Source of the DNA: Paraburkholderia sp. FT54
GTDB taxonomy: Bacteria; Pseudomonadota; Gammaproteobacteria; Burkholderiales; Burkholderiaceae
Assembly: GCF_031585635.1 (NCBI RefSeq)
Contig: NZ_CP134196.1
Span: forward strand, 1,674,001 to 1,738,000
Reading direction: 5' to 3'
DNA length: 64,000 nucleotides
Shown here: positions 51,763 to 60,509 of the stretch, in pieces
How the letters are laid out: the number at the start of each line of letters is the position of its first letter
How positions within the stretch are numbered: the stretch's first letter is position 1
Made by a program: the position numbers and the translations under genes
Notes under the pieces: generated by a model
The model's database searches: none
Seen by the model: the letters and a program-made list of their open reading frames with translations, nothing else
What the model was told of the DNA's origin: nothing

Positions 51763-53574
51763 TCACACCGTATGCCGCGAAGCCAAAGCCCGCTGCAACG
51801 CGCTGCGAAGCTCCTCGTAATGTACCGGCTTTAATAACGCGTCGAAGAACGGCTGCGAGCCGGCTTCTTCTCCCGTCACGCTCACCTCCGGCGCATACGC
51901 GCTGACCACGATCACCGGTACACCGGCGGACGGGCCGCCCCGCGCGGCGAAGTCCGCGAGAAACGCATAGCCGTCGCGCTCGGGCATATGCAGATCGAGC
52001 AACACCACGTCGCAGCGGCGCGCGTCGAGCCAGGCGAGCGCATCGTCGGCATTGGCGACGGCGTGCGCGTCGAAATTCATGTGCGCGACCATTTCGCTGA
52101 GCGACTCGCGAATCAGGCGGTTGTCGTCGACGATCAGCACGCACGGACGCGCGCCGCCCGGCTCGGCGCGCGCCGCCACGTCCGGCGGCTGGGCTGCCGC
52201 CACCGGCATGACCGGAATCGTCACGGTGAAGGTCGTGCCCTCGCCGACTTTGCTCGCCACCTCGACGGCGCCGCCGAACAGTTTGACCAGCCCTTGCACA
52301 ATGGTCAGCCCCATGCCCGCGCCTTCGAACCGGCGCGTGGGCGACGCATCCAGTTGGGTGAACTCCTGGAAGATGAGCGGAATCTGCGCATGCGGCACAC
52401 CCGGCCCCGTATCGCTGACGACGAAAATCAGCAGCGCCGGCCGCTGCCGCAACTGCACGCGCACCGTGCCGGTTTCGGTGTAGCGGATCGCGTTGGTGAC
52501 GAGGTTGTTGACGATCTGGCGGATGCGGTGCGGGTCGGAATCGACGAGGCCGCTCATGCCGCTCGCCTCGCTCTCCAATTGCAGACCGCGCGCGGCGGCC
52601 GACATCGCGTGCTCATCGACGATCGACGCCAGCAGCTCGCGCGGCTCGAAATGCTCGTGACGCAACTCGAGCTTGCCCGCGCCGAGGCGCGCGTAGTCGG
52701 TCAGGTCTTTCATCTGCGCTTCCAGATGCCGCGCCGCGGTTTCGAGCCGCTGGATCACCTTGCGGTCCGCCTCGGAGTGATAGTTGAAGCCCAGCAATTC
52801 GATCGACGACACGATCGCATGCAGCGGCGTGCGCAGTTCGTGGCTGATCATGCCGAGAAACGCGTCCTTGGCGTGACTGGCTTCGCGCGCGGCGCGGCTC
52901 GCCTGGTGCTCCGCTTCGAGCGCCGCGTGCTGTTGATGCATCAGGCGCGTCCGGCGCCGTCCGTTCAACACGAGCAGCAGCGTCGCCGCCGCCGACAGCA
53001 ACAGCAGCAACATGCCGCCCGCGAACAGCATGCGGCGCTTGTCGATGAAATCGCGGTTCATCGCTTCGCGATCGGCGACGTCGGCGAAACGGCGGCTCAG
53101 CGCGAGATCGTTGACCTCGTTCCAGTGCTGACGCAGTTGCGCGACGATCCGGTTGGCCTGGCTGCGGTCGTTCGGCAGCGCGTCGACTTCAGGTTCGATG
53201 CCGCCCAGCAGCTGATCGAGCGAATGGATTTCGTCCAGTTGCCGTTGCAGCAGCGAGAGCTGGCTGGTCAACCGGCGCGTCGAGCCGGCCATCACATGAA
53301 GCTTGGATTGCAGCAACTGGTAACGCAGCATCAGCCGCTGATAGTCGTCGTCGACGCCCGACTGATACAGCAGCAACTGGTTCTCGAAGCGCGCGTAGGC
53401 GATTTGCAGTTGCGCGGCGTCCCAGTAGAAGCCGTCGTAAGAGCCGGTCAACTGTTCGGTAGCGCGCGGGTTGAGCAGATTCGCGTACAACAGATAGCCA
53501 ATCGCGCCGACCGGCGCCGCGAGCGCGGTCAGCCAGATCAGCACGTAGAGCGCACGGCGCCACGGTCGGCGCAT
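51763..53574 (-). CDS. Hybrid sensor histidine kinase
   Basis: This is a 603-residue inner-membrane kinase. Two membrane helices (LYVLIWLTALAAPVGAIGYL and LFAGGMLLLLLSAAATLLLV) bracket a 160-residue periplasmic helical domain. A short coiled linker leads to the H box (GMISHELRTPLHAIVSSIEL), N box (NNLVTNAIRYTETG), G1 (VSDTGPGV) and G2 (GAGMGLTIVQGL). A C-terminal receiver (VLIVDDNRLIRES; Asp in VVLLDLHMPERDG) follows. The ATG at 53574 overlaps the stop of the Moco-like gene (TAATG), so the two proteins are translationally coupled. The phosphorelay partner might be the HTH-receiver protein at 50826. Confidence 0.88.
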   Translation of the reverse strand: MRRPWRRALYVLIWLTALAAPVGAIGYLLYANLLNPRATEQLTGSYDGFYWDAAQLQIAYARFENQLLLYQSGVDDDYQRLMLRYQLLQSKLHVMAGSTRRLTSQLSLLQRQLDEIHSLDQLLGGIEPEVDALPNDRSQANRIVAQLRQHWNEVNDLALSRRFADVADREAMNRDFIDKRRMLFAGGMLLLLLSAAATLLLVLNGRRRTRLMHQQHAALEAEHQASRAAREASHAKDAFLGMISHELRTPLHAIVSSIELLGFNYHSEADRKVIQRLETAARHLEAQMKDLTDYARLGAGKLELRHEHFEPRELLASIVDEHAMSAAARGLQLESEASGMSGLVDSDPHRIRQIVNNLVTNAIRYTETGTVRVQLRQRPALLIFVVSDTGPGVPHAQIPLIFQEFTQLDASPTRRFEGAGMGLTIVQGLVKLFGGAVEVASKVGEGTTFTVTIPVMPVAAAQPPDVAARAEPGGARPCVLIVDDNRLIRESLSEMVAHMNFDAHAVANADDALAWLDARRCDVVLLDLHMPERDGYAFLADFAARGGPSAGVPVIVVSAYAPEVSVTGEEAGSQPFFDALLKPVHYEELRSALQRALASRHTV

Positions 53575-54116
53575 TATTTGACGATGAGGGCTTTGATCTG
53601 CCATACGAATTTCGAATCGCCCGAGGCGCCCTTGAGTTCATCCGGGAACGCATCGCGCGGATAGATAAGGAACAGCGGCCCGAAGTCGCTGATCTTCAGA
53701 CGCCGGCCGTTCATGCTGTACGCGACGACCACGCCGTAGCGATCGCAGTCCGCCACCGGAATGGTGTAGGTATAGTCGTCGAGCGTATGGATCTCGACCT
53801 GGCTGCCATACGCGCCAGCTGTCTTCAGAATATCCGCCAGCAGCGGCCCTGTGAAGGTGGAACGCGGCGTCCAGGTGGTCGAGGTCGTGATTGCGTGGAC
53901 CGGCAGCGCGAGCAGTTGCGCCTCGCTGAAGTGATAGGTCTTGCGCGCGGCATCGGTGGTCTTGCCGATCTTGCCTTGCACGTCGAGCGATAAGGATGAC
54001 GGCTCCGACTGAGCCTGCGCGCCGCACGCCGCCAGCGCGAGGATCAGGCCCGCCGCCAACCGTGCGCCCATTACTGCGCGTTTTCTGTCACTGACCCTGG
54101 CGGTCGACTTGATCAT
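53574..54116 (-). CDS. Exported Moco-fold protein lacking the molybdenum-ligating Cys
   Basis: This is a 180-residue protein with a signal sequence (GARLAAGLILALAACGAQAQ) that fits either a lipobox (LAAC) or cleavage after AQA. The mature part follows the sulfite-oxidase Moco fold: YHFSEAQLLALPVHAITTST with TWTPRSTFTGPLLADILKTA, then LKISDFGPLFLIYPRDAF and KFVWQIKALIV. Aligned to the YedY-like protein at 36089, the Mo-ligand Cys position (Cys145 there) is Thr78 here. Catalysis by molybdenum is therefore doubtful. Co-translation with the hybrid kinase suggests a periplasmic sensor or ligand-binding partner for it. Confidence 0.75.
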   Translation of the reverse strand: MIKSTARVSDRKRAVMGARLAAGLILALAACGAQAQSEPSSLSLDVQGKIGKTTDAARKTYHFSEAQLLALPVHAITTSTTWTPRSTFTGPLLADILKTAGAYGSQVEIHTLDDYTYTIPVADCDRYGVVVAYSMNGRRLKISDFGPLFLIYPRDAFPDELKGASGDSKFVWQIKALIVK

Positions 54117-54404
54117 CTGCTTTTTATTCCGTTATCTATTTTCTTGCGGGCGGCCTGATAGCCGCCGGCCCGGTCTGTTGCCGGGGCCGCCGCCCCTTGG
54201 CCTCCAGCCCTTTGCGCCGGCCGCGCTCTCGCGTCGCGCCTCGGCGTGCCGCGCGTCACCCCCGACGCGCGATCTCCGAACCGCATGCATAATATCGCCA
54301 AAATTCTTTGTCTCAAAAACGAGGAGCCGCGGCCGCGCGCACCGCTTGCCGCTCCCGTGCCAGAGACGCTCGCCCCCTACGCGCCACGCGACGCCCTACG
54401 AGTC

Positions 54405-55352
54405 ATGAACAAGCCGGTTTTGCCCCTGACGTACGAACAACTCGATCACTGGATCGAATCGCTGCAGCCAGCCTTGCTGGCGGAGCGCTTCACGATGGCG
54501 ATCGGCATTCTGCGCGGCGGGGCGCCGCTCGCGCTGATGGTCTCGCATGCTGTCGGCACACCGGTCGCCTTCCTGCGCTACGACCGCCAGGCGCGCGCGG
54601 TGGCCTGGGATTCGACGCTGCCGATCCCGCCCGCGGGCTCGACCGTGCTGCTGTGCGAGGACATCGCGGGGCGCGGCTTCACGTTGACCGATTGCATCGC
54701 GTTTCTTCAGCAGCGGGGCCTCGTGGTCAGGACGCTGACCGGCGCCGTGGACGATCTGAGCCGCACGCAACCCGACTACGCGATCGACGCGCGCGGCTAC
54801 TTCGCGTTGTTTCCGTGGGAGCGCCAGGCGTACACCGAGCGTTATCGCGACGATTGGGCGCGCGTCGAGTCAGGCGCGGCGCCCGCGATGGCGGACGATC
54901 ACGAATACGCCACGTATGCGATCGACCTCGACGGCATTCTGCTGCCCGACGTGCCGCTCGCGCGTTACGACGAGGATCTGGCCGCCGCGCTCGCCGAACG
55001 CGATGCGCTGCTGCCATTCGAGGAGCTACCGGACATCGACTTGCAGCAGGTTCGCACAATCATCACCGGCCGGCCGGAACTGGATCGCGCGCGCACCGAA
55101 AGGTGGCTCGCGCGGCACGGCTTCGGTCATCTGCAACTGGTGATGCGCACGCCCCACACGCACGACGAAAGTCCCGCCGGCAGCGCGGCCCATAAGGCCG
55201 CGGCCGCATTGCGCGGCGGCGTCACGCATTTCATCGAGAGCGATCCGGTACAGGCGCTGCTGATCGCGCAACAAGCGCCGCTCCTGCGCGTGATCTGGTG
55301 GGACGCGCGCACGCAAACCGGCATGCTGGTCGGCGCGCGGGCGTGGAGCTGA
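54405..55352 (+). CDS. Phosphoribosyltransferase-HAD fusion protein
   Basis: This is a 315-residue two-domain protein. The N-terminal phosphoribosyltransferase part has IGILRGGAPLALMVSHAVG and the PRPP-binding loop VLLCEDIAGRGFT (81-93). The C-terminal HAD-like part has YAIDLDGILL (motif I, Asp174 and Asp176), IITGRP (motif II, 219-224) and FIESD (276-280). Related PRTase and HAD domains occur together in ter-type stress and nucleotide-salvage systems. The start is uncertain: ATG 54405 gives a natural N-terminus, while an in-frame ATG at 54285 is possible. The following NERD helicase gene converges on it (11 nt between stops). Reaction unknown. Confidence 0.72.
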   Translation: MNKPVLPLTYEQLDHWIESLQPALLAERFTMAIGILRGGAPLALMVSHAVGTPVAFLRYDRQARAVAWDSTLPIPPAGSTVLLCEDIAGRGFTLTDCIAFLQQRGLVVRTLTGAVDDLSRTQPDYAIDARGYFALFPWERQAYTERYRDDWARVESGAAPAMADDHEYATYAIDLDGILLPDVPLARYDEDLAAALAERDALLPFEELPDIDLQQVRTIITGRPELDRARTERWLARHGFGHLQLVMRTPHTHDESPAGSAAHKAAAALRGGVTHFIESDPVQALLIAQQAPLLRVIWWDARTQTGMLVGARAWS

Positions 55353-55363
55353 GCGTCCGGGCG

Positions 55364-57058
55364 CTAGCCTTCGCGCGCTTCTTTCGCTTCCCTGATCTCC
55401 TTGCCGTCGCGCAAATGCAGATGCCGCGCGGCCCGTTGCGATGCGACGACGATCAGCTTCATCGTCGCGCGCGTCGCGCCGACGAACAGCTTGCGCGCAA
55501 TGCGTTCGTCGAAAGTCTCGAAGTCGACCTCGGTGAAAATCACGCACGGCGCCGCCTGCCCCTTGAAGCGGTAGATCGACTCGAACAGCACGTCGCCTTC
55601 GCGATACTCCGGGTTGCCGAACAGATCGTACTTGCCCGTGAAACTGCGCAGCCGATGCGGCCCGAGGTGATCCAACGCGGTCATCGCCGAGCCTTCGCGG
55701 CCGCGAAACGACAGCAACACGATGTCCTGCTTGCGAAAGCCGAGCGAGAGTGCCTGCGTAATCGCGCGCTTGGTGGCCTCGATGCTGCCTTCGGCGGCGT
55801 TCGCTTCGTCGTAGACCGAGAGCGAGATATCGGAGCCGTCGAACGGACTGCCCGACGCGAGCGCCGCGGCGACCGGCACCGAGGCGCCGACTACGTCGCG
55901 CACATAATCGAGAATGTCGCGCGGGCTGCGATAGTTGGTGGTTTCTTTCAGCGTGGTCCAGCCGGGTAGCGCAACCGGTTCACGCATATACAGATTCTGC
56001 AGCGGGTCTTCGAGCCACCACCACGCGGCGGCAGGTCGCAACAGACGCTCGAGTGCGGCGACCCACGGCTGCTGGAAGTCCTGGCCTTCGTCGATGATCA
56101 GCACGTCGAATTGCCAGCGTGGATCGATCGGCGTGTCGGCGAAAATCGTTTCGAGCTGATCGAATACGTCGCCCGCCTGGAAATCCGGTTCCCGGCCCGC
56201 GTCGCGCGCGATCCAGTCGCAGAGCTGGTGATAGTTCGCCACCTTCGCTTCGGGCGGCGCGACCCGCGCGATGTGATCCGCCAGCGGCCGGTTGAAACAC
56301 ACGTATAGCGGCCGCTGGCCGCGCGCCACCGCGTCCTTCATGACCTGCACCGCGAGTTGCGTCTTGCCGGAGCCGGCCGTGCCGATCACGCGCAGCCGGA
56401 ATGGCGCGAACTCGAGCCGCCGCGCCCATGTCGCCAGACCGCCCGCGAGGCGCGTGACGAGCGTGCCCGCTTGTCCGACCAGCGCGCTGGCGTCGGGCGT
56501 GAGCGCCAGTTCGTCGGCGAGAAAGTGGTGAATTTTCGGCGCGCAGGCAAGACGCGGCTCGTCGGCCGGCAAGGCTTCGCGGATGATCGCCGCGAGCCGG
56601 TCCTTGCGCGTCGCGTCGACGATCCGCGCGGGATTCACGCCGGCAATCGCCGCGTCCTTGACGATGTGGTCCGGGCAATACAACAGTTCCTCGATGAAAT
56701 AGGTGCCCGCGCCGAATGCCGCCGTAAAGCGCCTATGCAAACTCTCGATGGTGTGCGCGAGCGCGATCGCCACATTACGCTCGGTTTGCAGATAGACCTT
56801 GACGAGCCCTTTCGGCGTTTCTCGCAGGAAGCCGGTTTTCTGTTCGACGATCATCACGCGCCCGGCCGGACTGACGATCACGAAATCGGCTTCGCCGAAC
56901 ACCGAGAAGTTCTGGTTCAGACGCGTCCAGTGCACGCCGTGATAGACGGTGTAGCCATCGGGCAGCGCCTCTTCCAGCAACGCCAGCGTTTCGCGTTCGC
57001 GGGCCGCCGCGCCGGTGGCGGCGAGGCTCTTCCAGTCGTCGGGAACAATGCGGGCCAT
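55364..57058 (-). CDS. NERD-domain superfamily 1 DNA helicase
   Basis: This is a 564-residue helicase. The N-terminal NERD nuclease-related part has VFGEADFVIVSPAGRVMIVE followed by QKTG (the E-x-K of the PD-(D/E)XK-like core). The UvrD-like motor has Walker A GTAGSGKTQLAVQV, Walker B FDVLIIDEGQDFQQP, motif IV-like TTNYRSPRDILDYV and motif VI KLFVGATRATMKLIVV. The start at 57058 follows GAGG and is preferred over 57088, which lacks a ribosome site. NERD helicases are implicated in DNA repair and, in some systems, anti-plasmid or anti-phage defence; role here unknown. It converges on the PRTase-HAD gene. Confidence 0.84.
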   Translation of the reverse strand: MARIVPDDWKSLAATGAAARERETLALLEEALPDGYTVYHGVHWTRLNQNFSVFGEADFVIVSPAGRVMIVEQKTGFLRETPKGLVKVYLQTERNVAIALAHTIESLHRRFTAAFGAGTYFIEELLYCPDHIVKDAAIAGVNPARIVDATRKDRLAAIIREALPADEPRLACAPKIHHFLADELALTPDASALVGQAGTLVTRLAGGLATWARRLEFAPFRLRVIGTAGSGKTQLAVQVMKDAVARGQRPLYVCFNRPLADHIARVAPPEAKVANYHQLCDWIARDAGREPDFQAGDVFDQLETIFADTPIDPRWQFDVLIIDEGQDFQQPWVAALERLLRPAAAWWWLEDPLQNLYMREPVALPGWTTLKETTNYRSPRDILDYVRDVVGASVPVAAALASGSPFDGSDISLSVYDEANAAEGSIEATKRAITQALSLGFRKQDIVLLSFRGREGSAMTALDHLGPHRLRSFTGKYDLFGNPEYREGDVLFESIYRFKGQAAPCVIFTEVDFETFDERIARKLFVGATRATMKLIVVASQRAARHLHLRDGKEIREAKEAREG

Positions 57059-57311
57059 GCGTGCCTCGTCGTATTCGGGTGGGCTCATTGTACGCAACGC
57101 GCGCGCGTTGCCGAATGCCTGCCGAGGCACCGCTTGCGGACGTGCTTTCGGACTCGCCTGCCGCCATGGTCGCCCGGCTGGTTGCCACCCGCCGGCGCGC
57201 AGGCCGCGCGCATCGTGTATCGTTACTGGCTGAACGCCGCGCAACGGGCGCGGCTTGCCAACTGCACCCAAGGGAACTTCCTTCGGGGCGTAAAGAAAAA
57301 GGATTTACCGG

Positions 57312-57938
57312 ATGATTACGATCTGGGGACGCGCCAATTCGGTCAACGTCCAGAAAGTGCTGTGGTGCTGCGATGAACTGGTGCTGCCGTATGACCGTGT
57401 CGATGCCGGCCTGCAATTCGGCCGTAACAACGAACCCGACTATCTCGCGATGAACCCGACCGGCAAGATTCCGACGCTGGTCGACGACGACTTCGTGCTG
57501 TGGGAATCGAACTCGATTCTGCGCTATCTGGTGATGCAGTACGGCGAAGGCAGCCTGCTGTATCCGTCCGAGCCGCAACCGCGCGCCAGCATCGACCGCT
57601 GGCTGGACTGGTCGCTGTCCACGCTGCAACCCGCCGAGCGTCCGGTGTTCTGGGCGCTCGTGCGCACGCCCGCCGCCGAGCGCGACGCAGCCAAACTCGC
57701 CACCGACTTCAACGCCGTCGCCGCGCTGTGGCACATGCTGGACACGCATCTGCAGGGGCGCTTCTTTCTCGAGGGCGAGAAGTTCACGCTGGCTGACATC
57801 GTGATCGGCGCCTACGCCAAACGCTGGTTCGGGCTGGACGGCGTGCAGCGTCCGCCGCTGCCGAATCTCGAGCGCTGGTATTCGCGCATTGCGACGCGCA
57901 CGGGTTTCAAGAAGTATGTCGACTTCGCGCTGACTTGA
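57312..57938 (+). CDS. Glutathione S-transferase
   Basis: This is a 208-residue cytosolic GST. MITIWGRANSVNVQKVLWCC starts the thioredoxin-like domain with a Ser (Asn-Ser) candidate for the catalytic residue; MNPTGKIPTLVDDDFVLWES carries the cis-Pro and the ES glutathione-binding pair. The C-terminal helical domain contains GEKFTLADIVIGAYAKRWFG, the N-capping motif of GSTs. It would conjugate or reduce electrophiles with glutathione. It is a single gene; divergent or adjacent stress genes were not seen. Confidence 0.92.
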   Translation: MITIWGRANSVNVQKVLWCCDELVLPYDRVDAGLQFGRNNEPDYLAMNPTGKIPTLVDDDFVLWESNSILRYLVMQYGEGSLLYPSEPQPRASIDRWLDWSLSTLQPAERPVFWALVRTPAAERDAAKLATDFNAVAALWHMLDTHLQGRFFLEGEKFTLADIVIGAYAKRWFGLDGVQRPPLPNLERWYSRIATRTGFKKYVDFALT

Positions 57939-57995
57939 GCGTCCGGGCGGCAACGGGACGTGTCGCGCGGCGGCACAGCGAGGCGAGATGGCCTT

Positions 57996-58001
57996 TATAA
58001 T
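57996..58001 (+). promoter_or_regulatory. TATAAT -10 hexamer before the Zur-like gene
   Basis: A perfect consensus -10 (TATAAT) ends 6 bases upstream of the start codon, so transcription would begin at or near the ATG. No good -35 hexamer is visible at 17 bp. It may be functional or chance. Confidence 0.4.
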
Positions 58002-58007
58002 CGACGC

Positions 58008-58583
58008 ATGAAGACCGCCAAGCCCGCCGCGACCGCCGACAAAGCCACCTCCGCCACCTCCGCTCATGCTCATGAGCCGGGGCACACGCACGGTGTTTCG
58101 CAGGAAGCCGCACTGACCCTCGCGGACGAATATTGCCGCGAACGCGGCGAAAAGCTCACGCCGATCCGCCGCAAAGTGCTCGAATTGCTGCTGAATTCCG
58201 GGCGTGCCACCAAAGCGTATTCACTGCTCGACGAGATGCGCCAGATCCATCCCGGCTCGGCGCCGCCCACGGTTTACCGGGCGTTGGACTTTCTGCTCTC
58301 GGCGGGGCTCGTGCATCGGATCGAATCGATCAATGCGTTCACCGTCTGCCACGATCTGACGCAATGCCAGCACGGCATCCTGGTGGTTTGCCAGCAGTGC
58401 GGCAACGTCACCGAATTGCATCAGCCCAAACTGCGTCAGGCGCTCGTCACCCAAATCGAAGACGCGGGCTACCGCCTCGCGAGCGATGAAATCGAATTGA
58501 AGGGATTGTGCTCGGCGTGTCAGGCGCTGGAAGCCGCGGCGTCAAGCAAGGATTCGGGAACGCCTGTCGTCGCCGTCAAATAA
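58008..58583 (+). CDS. Fur-family regulator, Zur-like
   Basis: This is a 191-residue metalloregulator with an unusually long, His/Ala-rich start (AHAHEPGHTHG) before the DNA-binding domain (KLTPIRRKVLELLLNSGRAT, STVYRALDFLL-like part GSAPPTVYRALDFLL). The dimerisation domain has CHDLTQCQHGILVVCQQCGN and LKGLCSACQALE, supplying the two Cys pairs of the structural zinc. This fits Zur, the repressor of zinc uptake. The N-terminal His cluster may bind extra metal. A TATAAT hexamer lies only 6 bases before the ATG, so the transcript may have almost no leader. Confidence 0.87.
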   Translation: MKTAKPAATADKATSATSAHAHEPGHTHGVSQEAALTLADEYCRERGEKLTPIRRKVLELLLNSGRATKAYSLLDEMRQIHPGSAPPTVYRALDFLLSAGLVHRIESINAFTVCHDLTQCQHGILVVCQQCGNVTELHQPKLRQALVTQIEDAGYRLASDEIELKGLCSACQALEAAASSKDSGTPVVAVK

Positions 58584-58721
58584 CGGCAGCGCTCGCAGGC
58601 CGGTTCGCGGACCGCGATACAACCTGCTTCGCCATCAAGCCTGGCATCTCGCGATGCGGGAGTCTCGCGGCACCGCTCGAAAGCGGCGCCGCGAATCCAT
58701 CGGCCAAACGCGAAGCCTGCT

Positions 58722-59234
58722 TCAGCCCGCCGCGCGAGCGTGGATCGCGTCGTGCAGCAGCGTGACGAGGTCGTCGGGCAAAGCCGGCTTGGTCATGAAA
58801 TACTGGAAGCCTTCGCCGATGCTGCGTAAGCGGTAAGCGTCGTCAGTGTGGCCGGTGAGCGCCACGGCCACCGAAGGCGCGTGGTCGCCGCGAATCTCGT
58901 GGTCGCGCAAGCGCTGGATCAGGTAGAAGCCGTCCATGGCGGGCAACTCCAGATCGCACACCACGGCGTCGGGTAATAACCGCAGCGCCGCCTCCACGCC
59001 CTCTTCCGCATCCGCCACGGCGACAACATGCGCGCCTTCCGCCTCGAGTAATAAGGTCAACGATTCCCGGCTGTCCGGGTCGTCTTCTACGAGCACGATC
59101 GTGGCCTGATCGAGTCTCAATGCTCCGTTCATTTTCCGTTGTTGCTCTAAAAAACCGGTTAGGCCGTCCGACTTGGCCAACGTTTCGCCCTGCGACTTGC
59201 CGGCGATTTGCGCGGCTGCGATATTGCTGCTCAT
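58722..59234 (-). CDS. Single-domain response regulator
   Basis: This is a 170-residue protein with a 40-residue polar N-terminal extension (SSNIAAAQIAGKSQGETLAK) and one receiver domain: TIVLVEDDPDSRESLTLLLE gives the acidic pocket, DAVVCDLELPAMDGFYLI the phospho-acceptor Asp, VALTGHTDDAYRL the Thr, and YFMTKPALPDDLV the Lys. There is no output domain. It probably acts as a phosphate carrier or binds a partner, as in CheY- or Spo0F-like proteins. No kinase is adjacent. Confidence 0.85.
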   Translation of the reverse strand: MSSNIAAAQIAGKSQGETLAKSDGLTGFLEQQRKMNGALRLDQATIVLVEDDPDSRESLTLLLEAEGAHVVAVADAEEGVEAALRLLPDAVVCDLELPAMDGFYLIQRLRDHEIRGDHAPSVAVALTGHTDDAYRLRSIGEGFQYFMTKPALPDDLVTLLHDAIHARAAG

Positions 59235-59717
59235 GGTTCCGACTCGATTTCATGCGCCGAGTTGCAAACAGGCCCAACATTGTAAAACATGACCCGAGCG
59301 CTCACGCGTGCGCACAGTAACGCGCGCCAAAATTGCACGCCGATGAAAAACTGGCCCTCGGCCCCCACAGTCATGGCCGACCGATGCCGACTCCGATTTG
59401 CCGCAGCGGCTCGTGCAAACCCCGTTTGACACGGTCTTTCCCACCTGGCGCCTCTTTTCACATTGCTGTTCTTTTGCGATGCCGGCGACCTGATTGATGC
59501 CGTCTGCATTCACATCCACCCCACCAGTAGCATGTTGCGTGCCTCGCCGGTCGCCGTCCTGCGAGTACGTCCCGATGCGGAGCTTTGCGGTGCCAGGCGC
59601 GGGCGGCGCTATCATCGTGTGCGCGAGACCGCACGCGGCATTGCGCCGCTACGGTCCGCGCAACAGACGTTCGCCATTCCCCGCTTTGCCCTTTCAACCC
59701 TGAGGCCGCCCGACACC
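59235..59717. other. Intergenic region without recognised features
   Basis: These 483 bases lie between two divergent genes and must hold both promoters. A frame runs open into the next gene from 59463 but lacks protein-like character before 59718. No repeat, RNA or operator was recognised. Confidence 0.4.
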
Positions 59718-60437
59718 ATGACCGATCTCGACTCCGTCACGCTCGAAGCACTCCGTCATGTCAGCACCGCCACGCTGACTACCCAATTGTTCAAGCGTGG
59801 CCTGCGCAATACCTTCATGCAAGGCGTCGCGCCGCTCGCCGCGCGCCGCGGCGCGAATCTGGTCGGACCGGCCTTCACGCTGCGCAACATTCCGTCGCGT
59901 GAAGACATCGACGTGCTCGAACTGTTTGCCGATCCCGAGTATGCCCAGCGCAAGTGCGTCGAAACGATTCCCGCCGGGCATGTGCTCGTGCAGGATTGCC
60001 GCGGCGAACGCAGCAGCGCGTCATTCGGTTCGATCCTGACGCAACGCTTGCAGGTTCGAGGCGTGGCGGGCATGGTGTCCGACGGCCCGGTGCGGGACAC
60101 CACGACGATCGCCGCGCTGGGCATTCCCGTGTTCTGCGCGGGTGCGAGCGCGCCGCCCAATCTGATTCGCCATCATGCGGTGGATATCAATGTGCCCATT
60201 GGCTGCGGCGGCGTCGCGGTGTTTCCAGGCGACGTGATAGTCGGCGATGCGGACGGCGTGGTGGTGATTCCGCTGAAAATGGCCGCAGACGTCGCGCAAG
60301 CCGCTGTCGAACAGGAGCAACTCGAAGCGTTTCTCACCGAGCGGATTCGCGACGGCGCCGCGTTGTCCGGCATTTATCCGCCGAACGAAACAACGAAAGC
60401 CGCTTACGAGGCGTGGAAGCAAAACCGAAAAGCATGA
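59718..60437 (+). CDS. RraA-family protein
   Basis: This is a 239-residue member of the RraA/4-hydroxy-4-methyl-2-oxoglutarate aldolase-like fold. VSTATLTTQLFKRGLRNTFM and LVGPAFTLRNIPSREDIDVL lead to VRGVAGMVSDGPVRDTTTIA, with the GGVAVFPGDVIVGDADGVVV signature near residue 170 that contributes the Asp for metal binding in the aldolases. Members either inhibit RNase E (RraA) or act as aldolases and decarboxylases. The extra length and the divalent-metal motif fit the enzyme group more than E. coli RraA (161 residues). Substrate unknown. Confidence 0.8.
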   Translation: MTDLDSVTLEALRHVSTATLTTQLFKRGLRNTFMQGVAPLAARRGANLVGPAFTLRNIPSREDIDVLELFADPEYAQRKCVETIPAGHVLVQDCRGERSSASFGSILTQRLQVRGVAGMVSDGPVRDTTTIAALGIPVFCAGASAPPNLIRHHAVDINVPIGCGGVAVFPGDVIVGDADGVVVIPLKMAADVAQAAVEQEQLEAFLTERIRDGAALSGIYPPNETTKAAYEAWKQNRKA

Positions 60438-60509
60438 GACGGCGGCGGAGCGCGTCGAAGGTCAGCGCGCTTGCGCGCGACACCGGCGCGGTTCAGCGAG
60501 CAGCGGGCT

